A stretch of 9,335 bases of DNA, taken from the NCBI GenBank assembly GCA_958427895.1, contig CAUADW010000068.1, positions 1-9,335 on the forward strand, given 5' to 3'. Positions 6,396 to 9,335 of this stretch are shown here, one piece after another (positions within the stretch are counted from its first letter, which is position 1; every line of letters starts with the position of its first letter). Source of the DNA: an uncultured Collinsella sp. (GTDB lineage Bacteria; Actinomycetota; Coriobacteriia; Coriobacteriales; Coriobacteriaceae). Under the pieces are notes generated by a model. The model saw nothing but the letters and a program-made list of their open reading frames with translations. It did no database searches and was not told the DNA's origin. The position numbers were made by a program, and so were the translations under genes.

Positions 6396-7103
6396 TTACT
6401 CAGCCAGGAAGTCACGCTGGACAGCGGGATCGACCTTGACGCCAGGGCCCATGGTGGAAGACACGGAGATGGACTTGACGTACTTGCCCTTAGCAGAAGA
6501 GGGCTTGACGCGCAGGATCTCGGTGTACAGGGCAGCGTAGTTCTCGACGAGCTGCTGCTCAGAGAAGGACTTCTTGCCCAGGGGCACGTGGCAGATGCCG
6601 TAGCGGTCGGCGCGGTACTCAACGCGGCCAGCCTTGAGCTCGGAGACCATCTTGGCGACGTCCATGGTCACAGTGCCGAGCTTGGGGTTCGGCATGAGGC
6701 CACGGGGACCAAGGATCTTACCGATGCGGCCAACCTTGGCCATCATGTTCGGCGTAGCGATAGCGGCGTCGAAGTTGATCTCGCCCTTCTGAATCTGGGC
6801 GACGAGCTCGTCGGAACCGATGATGTCGGCGCCGGCAGCCTCAGCCTCACGGGCCTTCTCGCCCTCGGCGAAGACGGCAACACGAACGGTCTTGCCGGTG
6901 CCGTGGGGCAGGGAGATGGAACCACGGATGTTCTGGTCAGCCTTACGAGTATCGATGCCCAGACGGAAGTGAGCCTCGACGGTCTCGTCGAACTTGGCGG
7001 TGTCGAGCTCCTTGATGAGCTTGGCAGCCTGAAGGGGGGTGTAGAGCGTGGCGCGGTCGATCTTCTCGGCAGCGGCGTTATAGCTCTTACCATGCTTAGC
7101 CAT
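6396..7103 (-). CDS. rplA: 50S ribosomal protein L1
   Basis: A 235-residue protein of normal L1 length. The family signature is clear: GRIGKILGPRGLMPNPKLGT (125-144), preceded by EINFDAAIATPNMMAKV and followed by TVTMDVAKMVSELKAGRVEYR. L1 forms the mobile L1 stalk of the large subunit next to the E site by binding 23S rRNA, and in many bacteria represses its own operon by binding the mRNA. Start: the AGGAGG on the - strand (7117-7112) lies 8 nt before ATG 7103, giving MAKHGKSYN. An ATG six bases earlier (7109) would touch the ribosome binding site and is rejected. The gene is last in the cluster, 117 nt after rplK. Confidence 0.98.
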   Translation of the reverse strand: MAKHGKSYNAAAEKIDRATLYTPLQAAKLIKELDTAKFDETVEAHFRLGIDTRKADQNIRGSISLPHGTGKTVRVAVFAEGEKAREAEAAGADIIGSDELVAQIQKGEINFDAAIATPNMMAKVGRIGKILGPRGLMPNPKLGTVTMDVAKMVSELKAGRVEYRADRYGICHVPLGKKSFSEQQLVENYAALYTEILRVKPSSAKGKYVKSISVSSTMGPGVKVDPAVQRDFLAE

Positions 7104-7127
7104 GTGCATTACCTCCTGTGGTTAAAC

Positions 7128-7202
7128 GGGCGTGAGCCCTCCCACATCGTATCGTGTACCCTATTGCACACATTTAACGGGCACCCCGGTCGGAGCACCC
7201 GT
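7128..7202 (-). promoter_or_regulatory. Hairpins in the rplK-rplA spacer (possible L1 control or processing region)
   Basis: The 117-nt spacer can fold, as RNA from the - strand, into three hairpins in order. The first is ACGGGTGCTCC-GACC-GGGGTGCCCGT (7202 to 7177), 11 pairs with three G-U pairs. The second is GTGTGC-AATAGG-GTACAC (7171 to 7154), and the third is GGGC-TCAC-GCCC (7139 to 7128). None has a T tract, so they are not intrinsic terminators. L1 is known to bind mRNA structures in its own operon in several bacteria, usually before rplK; whether this spacer holds such a site cannot be told by eye. Confidence 0.35.
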
Positions 7203-7220
7203 CGTTACCATAAGAAATCG

Positions 7221-7649
7221 CTACTCAGCGATGGTGACGCCCATGGAACGGGCGGTACCGGCGATGATCTTCTTGGCGGCGTCAATGTCGTTGGCATTGA
7301 GGTCCGGCATCTTGATCTCGGCGATCTTGGTGAGCTGCTCCTGGGAGAGCTGACCAACCTTGTCGGCCTGGGGCTTAGCGGAACCAGACTTGAGGTTCAG
7401 CTCCTTCTTGATGAGGTGAGCCGCCGGCGGGGTCTTGGTGATGAAGGAGAAGGACTTATCCTCGTAGACAGAGATCTCAACGGGGATGATGTCGCCCTTC
7501 TTGTCCTGCGTCTCGGCGTTAAAGGCCTGGCAGAACTGCATGATGTTCACGCCAGCAGCGCCCAGGGCGGGGCCGACGGGAGGAGCGGGGTTAGCTGCAC
7601 CAGCAGGAATCTGGAGCTTAATGACGTTGGCAACCTTCTTCTCAGCCAT
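7221..7649 (-). CDS. rplK: 50S ribosomal protein L11
   Basis: A 142-residue protein of standard L11 length. The N-terminal domain has the diagnostic IKLQIPAGAANPAPPVGPALG (10-30), whose prolines (P23, P24, P27) line the thiopeptide binding site at the GTPase centre. GVNIMQFCQAFN follows, and the C-terminal rRNA-binding domain ends KKIIAGTARSMGVTIAE. L11 sits at the base of the stalk where elongation factors bind and is needed for RelA-type stringent signalling in well-studied bacteria. Start: AAGGA (7660-7656 on the - strand) is 6 nt before ATG 7649, giving MAEKKVANV; the in-frame ATG at 7655 abuts the ribosome binding site. Upstream lies a 120-nt gap after nusG. Confidence 0.98.
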   Translation of the reverse strand: MAEKKVANVIKLQIPAGAANPAPPVGPALGAAGVNIMQFCQAFNAETQDKKGDIIPVEISVYEDKSFSFITKTPPAAHLIKKELNLKSGSAKPQADKVGQLSQEQLTKIAEIKMPDLNANDIDAAKKIIAGTARSMGVTIAE

Positions 7650-7769
7650 GGTCATTCCTTTCGAATCACGAGTGTGAAGTACTTGCTATATCGTAAGCAC
7701 GCACGTGTTAGAAGCACTCCTGAGATGAGCAGTCACAGAAGAAGCACGCTCGCGCGAACGGACGAAAAC

Positions 7770-8306
7770 TTAAGCGATGACAGCGACCTGGTTAAAGTCG
7801 AGCTCGACCGGCGTCTCGCGGCCAAAGATCATCAGCGTGACCTTGAGCTTGCCAGCCTCGGTGTTAACCTCGGAGACCTTGCCATCAAAGTCGGTAAGCG
7901 GGCCATCGGTGACGCGGACGGACGTGCCGACCTGAATATCAACCGAGGTGCGCTTGGGCGAATCGCCCTTACCGGGACGACGAGTCATCTTGTTGTACTC
8001 GTCGCGGGAAAGCGGAGCGGGCTTGCCGTTGCCGCCTAGGAAACCGGTGACGCCAGGCGTGTTACGAACACACGTCCAAGCATCGTCATCCATCTCCATG
8101 CGGACCAGGACATAACCCGGGAAGATCTTGGAATCCTTGGTCTCACGCTTGCCACCCTCTTTAATCTCGGTGACGCGCTCCATAGGAATCTCGATATCAA
8201 AGATACGGTCCTGCATGCCCATAGTCTCGATGCGATGCTCGAGATCGGACTTAACGCGGTTCTCGTATCCAGAGTAAGTGTGAACGACGTACCAACGCTT
8301 AGACAT
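7770..8306 (-). CDS. nusG: Transcription termination/antitermination factor NusG
   Basis: A 178-residue protein with the two usual parts. The NGN domain (about 1-115) starts KRWYVVHTYSGYENRVKSDL and contains KIFPGYVLVRM (60-70) and VRNTPGVTGFLGG (80-92). The KOW domain (about 124-178) has VGTSVRVTDGPLTDFDGKVSEV and ends in ETPVELDFNQVAVIA. By family knowledge the NGN domain binds RNA polymerase and the KOW domain binds ribosomal S10 or Rho. No extra insertion domain is present. It starts 3 nt after the secE stop codon, so its ribosome binding site (GAGGGG on the - strand) lies across the end of secE and the two are probably coupled. Confidence 0.98.
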   Translation of the reverse strand: MSKRWYVVHTYSGYENRVKSDLEHRIETMGMQDRIFDIEIPMERVTEIKEGGKRETKDSKIFPGYVLVRMEMDDDAWTCVRNTPGVTGFLGGNGKPAPLSRDEYNKMTRRPGKGDSPKRTSVDIQVGTSVRVTDGPLTDFDGKVSEVNTEAGKLKVTLMIFGRETPVELDFNQVAVIA

Positions 8307-8309
8307 GGT

Positions 8310-8648
8310 TTAGCCCCTCAATCCAGAGAACAGAGCAAGAGCCTCGCCAAAGCCAGCATCGAGCAGAGCGATGACGACGCCGACGACGATCAGAGAAGCG
8401 CAAACAACAACCGAGTAGTTCACGAGCTCCTTCTTATCGGGCCACGTGACACGCTTCATCTCGGACTTGACCGAAGCGAAATACTTCTTGGTGCGGGCGA
8501 AGAAACCAGGCTTCTCGTTCTTCTTGGACTTCGCAGCCTTCTCGTTCTTCTTGGCAACGGCCTTCTTGGCCTCAACCTTGGAGTTGGCGGCAGCTTTGTT
8601 GGCAGGTGCCGGCTGCTGAGCCTTCTTCTTGTTCTTCTTGTTGGCCAT
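8310..8648 (-). CDS. secE: Preprotein translocase subunit SecE
   Basis: A 112-residue single-span SecE. Residues 1-46 are a very Lys/Ala/Asn-rich low-complexity extension, a common feature of actinobacterial SecE. The core follows: GFFARTKKYFASVKSEMKRV (48-67), then TWPDKKELVNYS (68-79) with the conserved WP, then one membrane helix at about 78-97 (VVVCASLIVVGVVIALL). SecE holds SecY in the SecYEG channel. GGAGGT on the - strand (8661-8656) is 7 nt before ATG 8648. The gene lies between tRNA-Trp and nusG, its conserved place. Confidence 0.96.
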   Translation of the reverse strand: MANKKNKKKAQQPAPANKAAANSKVEAKKAVAKKNEKAAKSKKNEKPGFFARTKKYFASVKSEMKRVTWPDKKELVNYSVVVCASLIVVGVVIALLDAGFGEALALFSGLRG

Positions 8649-8683
8649 TTGGGTTACCTCCGCGCAATGCGCTTATACATGAG

Positions 8684-8715
8684 TAAACCGTAAGCCCCCA
8701 AGTGGGAGCTTACGG
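8684..8715 (-). terminator. Hairpin between tRNA-Trp and secE (attenuator or processing signal)
   Basis: CCGTAAGC (8688-8695) pairs perfectly with GCTTACGG (8708-8715). After one C/A mismatch, CCC (8697-8699) pairs with GGG (8704-8706) around the loop AAGT. On the - strand it is followed by TTTACTC, only a short T tract. It sits 9 nt past the CCA end of tRNA-Trp. It could reduce read-through into secE or mark the 3' end released when the tRNA is cut out. A TATAAG hexamer (8678-8673 on the - strand) 18 nt after TTGGGG could be a weak separate secE promoter. Confidence 0.5.
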
Positions 8716-8724
8716 AATAATGAC

Positions 8725-8800
8725 TGGCACGCCAGGAAGGACTCGAACCCTCAACACTCGGTTTTGGAGACCGATGCTCTACCAATTGAACTACTGGCGT
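8725..8800 (-). tRNA. tRNA-Trp (anticodon CCA)
   Basis: Read on the - strand, a full 76-nt cloverleaf: acceptor stem ACGCCAG/CTGGCGT, D stem GTTC/GAGC with loop AATTGGTA, anticodon stem TCGGT/ACCGA with loop CTCCAAA (anticodon CCA for codon UGG), variable loop GTGTT, T stem GAGGG/CCTTC with loop TTCGAGT, discriminator G and an encoded CCA end. It lies 13 nt after rpmG and before secE, a place typical for tRNA-Trp in Actinobacteria and Firmicutes. Confidence 0.98.
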
Positions 8801-8813
8801 ATGTGACTAGAGA

Positions 8814-8963
8814 CTAGCGAGTCTCTTTGTGCAGCGTGTGGTGACGGCACCAGGGGCAATACTTCTTGATCTCCATACGATCAGGCATGGTCGACTTGTT
8901 CTTGGTGGTCGTATAGTTGCGGCGCTTGCACTCAGTGCACGCAAGAGTAACTAGAGTACGCAT
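8814..8963 (-). CDS. rpmG: 50S ribosomal protein L33
   Basis: A 49-residue protein read from ATG 8963 to TAG 8816-8814: it begins MRTLVTLACTECKRRNYTTT, continues KNKSTMPDRMEIKKYCPWCR and ends HHTLHKETR. The length and the motifs (CTECKRRNYTT, KNKS, LEIKKYCP-like) are those of L33, a small protein of the large subunit near the E site. Four cysteines (C9, C12, C36, C39) form a zinc ribbon, so this is the zinc-binding (C+) form; many bacteria also carry a zinc-free copy used in zinc shortage, not seen here. A possible ribosome binding site AAAGG on the - strand lies 10 nt before the ATG. It is the first gene after the consensus promoter at 9009-9038. Confidence 0.95.
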   Translation of the reverse strand: MRTLVTLACTECKRRNYTTTKNKSTMPDRMEIKKYCPWCRHHTLHKETR

Positions 8964-9008
8964 GTATCCTGAACCTTTCATTTCCGCCCCGTACGGGCAC
9001 GAGTTGTT

Positions 9009-9038
9009 ACTTTATCAGCTCCACGTAAGTGCTGTCAA
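9009..9038 (-). promoter_or_regulatory. Promoter for rpmG, tRNA-Trp, secE, nusG and following genes
   Basis: On the - strand a perfect -35 box TTGACA (9038-9033) is followed after 18 nt by TAAAGT (9014-9009), a fair -10 box. Transcription would start near 9002, about 40 nt before the rpmG ATG. The leader includes CCCGTACGGG, a small palindrome (8989-8998). This is the best promoter match in the window and fits a highly expressed housekeeping unit. Confidence 0.7.
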
Positions 9039-9108
9039 TGAAAACCTCGAGTCAATTGGTTCTCGGTGGATCCATTCATATTTGGAACACATCAATGAAG
9101 ACATCGAG
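9035..9108. repeat. Pair of 17-bp near-identical direct repeats upstream of rpmG
   Basis: TCAATGAAAACCTCGAG (9035-9051) and TCAATGAAGACATCGAG (9092-9108) match at 15 of 17 positions and start 57 bp apart. The first copy includes most of the TTGACA -35 box on the - strand; in the second the same place reads TTGATG and no -10 box follows. A related inverted element, TCGAGAG..TCGA (9104-9118) against TCGA..CTCTCGA (9139-9151), lies further upstream. They could be a duplicated promoter edge or binding sites for a regulator. Confidence 0.45.
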
Positions 9109-9179
9109 AGCTAATCGACGGTGCATCCAGGACCATTATCGATCCTCTCGACACCAGCAACGGCTCAATATCCATTGCA

Positions 9180-9215
9180 GAAAAGAACCCGGCACCCATA
9201 TAAGTGCCGGGTTCT
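9180..9215 (-). terminator. Terminator of tuf
   Basis: AGAACCCGGCAC (9184-9195) pairs perfectly with GTGCCGGGTTCT (9204-9215), 12 bp with an 8-nt loop. On the - strand the stem is followed by TTTTC-type sequence (9184 down to 9180 reads TTTTC after the stem's last C). It begins 27 nt after the tuf stop codon and separates tuf from the rpmG promoter. Confidence 0.88.
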
Positions 9216-9242
9216 CTAAGTCAGCTATATCAAAGAGCTAAT

Positions 9243-9335
9243 TTACTCAATGATCGTGGAGACGATGCCCGAACCGACGGTGTGGCCACCCTCGCGGATA
9301 GCGAAGCGCAGGCCCTCCTCCATGGCGATCGGGTG
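9243..9335 (-). CDS. tuf: Elongation factor Tu, C-terminal end (rest outside window)
   Basis: Thirty codons and a TAA stop (9245-9243) are visible, reading HPIAMEEGLRFAIREGG then HTVGSGIVSTIIE. This is the last beta strand region of EF-Tu domain 3. EF-Tu carries aminoacyl-tRNA to the ribosome as a GTP complex. The conserved GGRTVGAG of most EF-Tu proteins reads GGHTVGSG here. Gene order tuf, rpmG, tRNA-Trp, secE, nusG supports the call. Nothing can be said about the GTPase domain, which lies beyond base 9335. Confidence 0.97.
   Translation of the reverse strand, partial: HPIAMEEGLRFAIREGGHTVGSGIVSTIIE

Noticed and set aside
6588..8039. Open frame of 483 codons on the + strand across rplA, rplK and nusG
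   Set aside because: It is antisense to three certain ribosomal/transcription genes, crosses two intergenic regions, has an unnatural Asp/Gly/Leu/Val-rich composition and no ribosome binding site.
8514..8645. Runs of CTTCTTCTTG-like sequence on the + strand as a simple repeat or tract
   Set aside because: Explained by Lys/Asn-rich codons in the N-terminal extension of SecE.
8917..9114. Open frame of 65 codons on the + strand ending NENLES...INEDIES
   Set aside because: It overlaps the start of rpmG and the promoter region, has no ribosome binding site, and its internal repeat is just the DNA direct repeat read in one frame.
1..9335. CRISPR array, transposase, phage integrase or toxin-antitoxin pair
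   Set aside because: No regularly spaced repeats and no such protein signatures were found on either strand.

Overview
The window looks like chromosomal DNA of a GC-rich member of the Coriobacteriia, most likely Collinsella or a close relative. This rests on strongly GC-ending codons, AGGAGG-type ribosome binding sites, the actinobacterial-style order tuf, rpmG, tRNA-Trp, secE, nusG, rplK, rplA, and the general look of the proteins. The genus is an inference from memory of such genomes, not from a search.

Left part (1-2545, + strand): the 3' half of a substrate-binding protein gene, then a permease and an ATPase of an ABC importer of the PF04392 / TrpXYZ-like class. A 10-bp hairpin sits between the binding-protein gene and the permease gene. 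The permease and ATPase genes overlap by 8 nt. Two consecutive terminator-like hairpins close the operon.

Middle part (2546-6310, + strand): a decayed remnant that still encodes a good signal peptide but has ACG where ATG is expected; a perfect 11-bp hairpin; a small MscS-type mechanosensitive channel gene; and a two-gene operon joined by an ATGA overlap. That operon encodes a 638-residue cytoplasmic protein with a ParB-like N-terminal part and a BMP/PnrA-like C-terminal part, followed by a metallophosphoesterase. This pair is the least understood biology here. The three transcription units of the left and middle parts each end in a hairpin whose stem starts on the AA of the TAA stop codon. 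These hairpins, plus a fourth, share a common sequence (AACCnCC..CAAAGGG..CA...GGTTTT) and look like a dispersed repeat used as a terminator.

Right part (6321-9335, - strand): a conserved translation, transcription and secretion cluster read right to left: the end of tuf, its terminator, a consensus promoter (TTGACA), rpmG (ribosomal protein L33, 49 aa), tRNA-Trp(CCA), secE, nusG, rplK and rplA, with a terminator facing the middle operon. Several intergenic hairpins in this cluster (tRNA-Trp/secE, rplK/rplA) may process or attenuate the transcript. I see no CRISPR array, transposase, rRNA or prophage gene.
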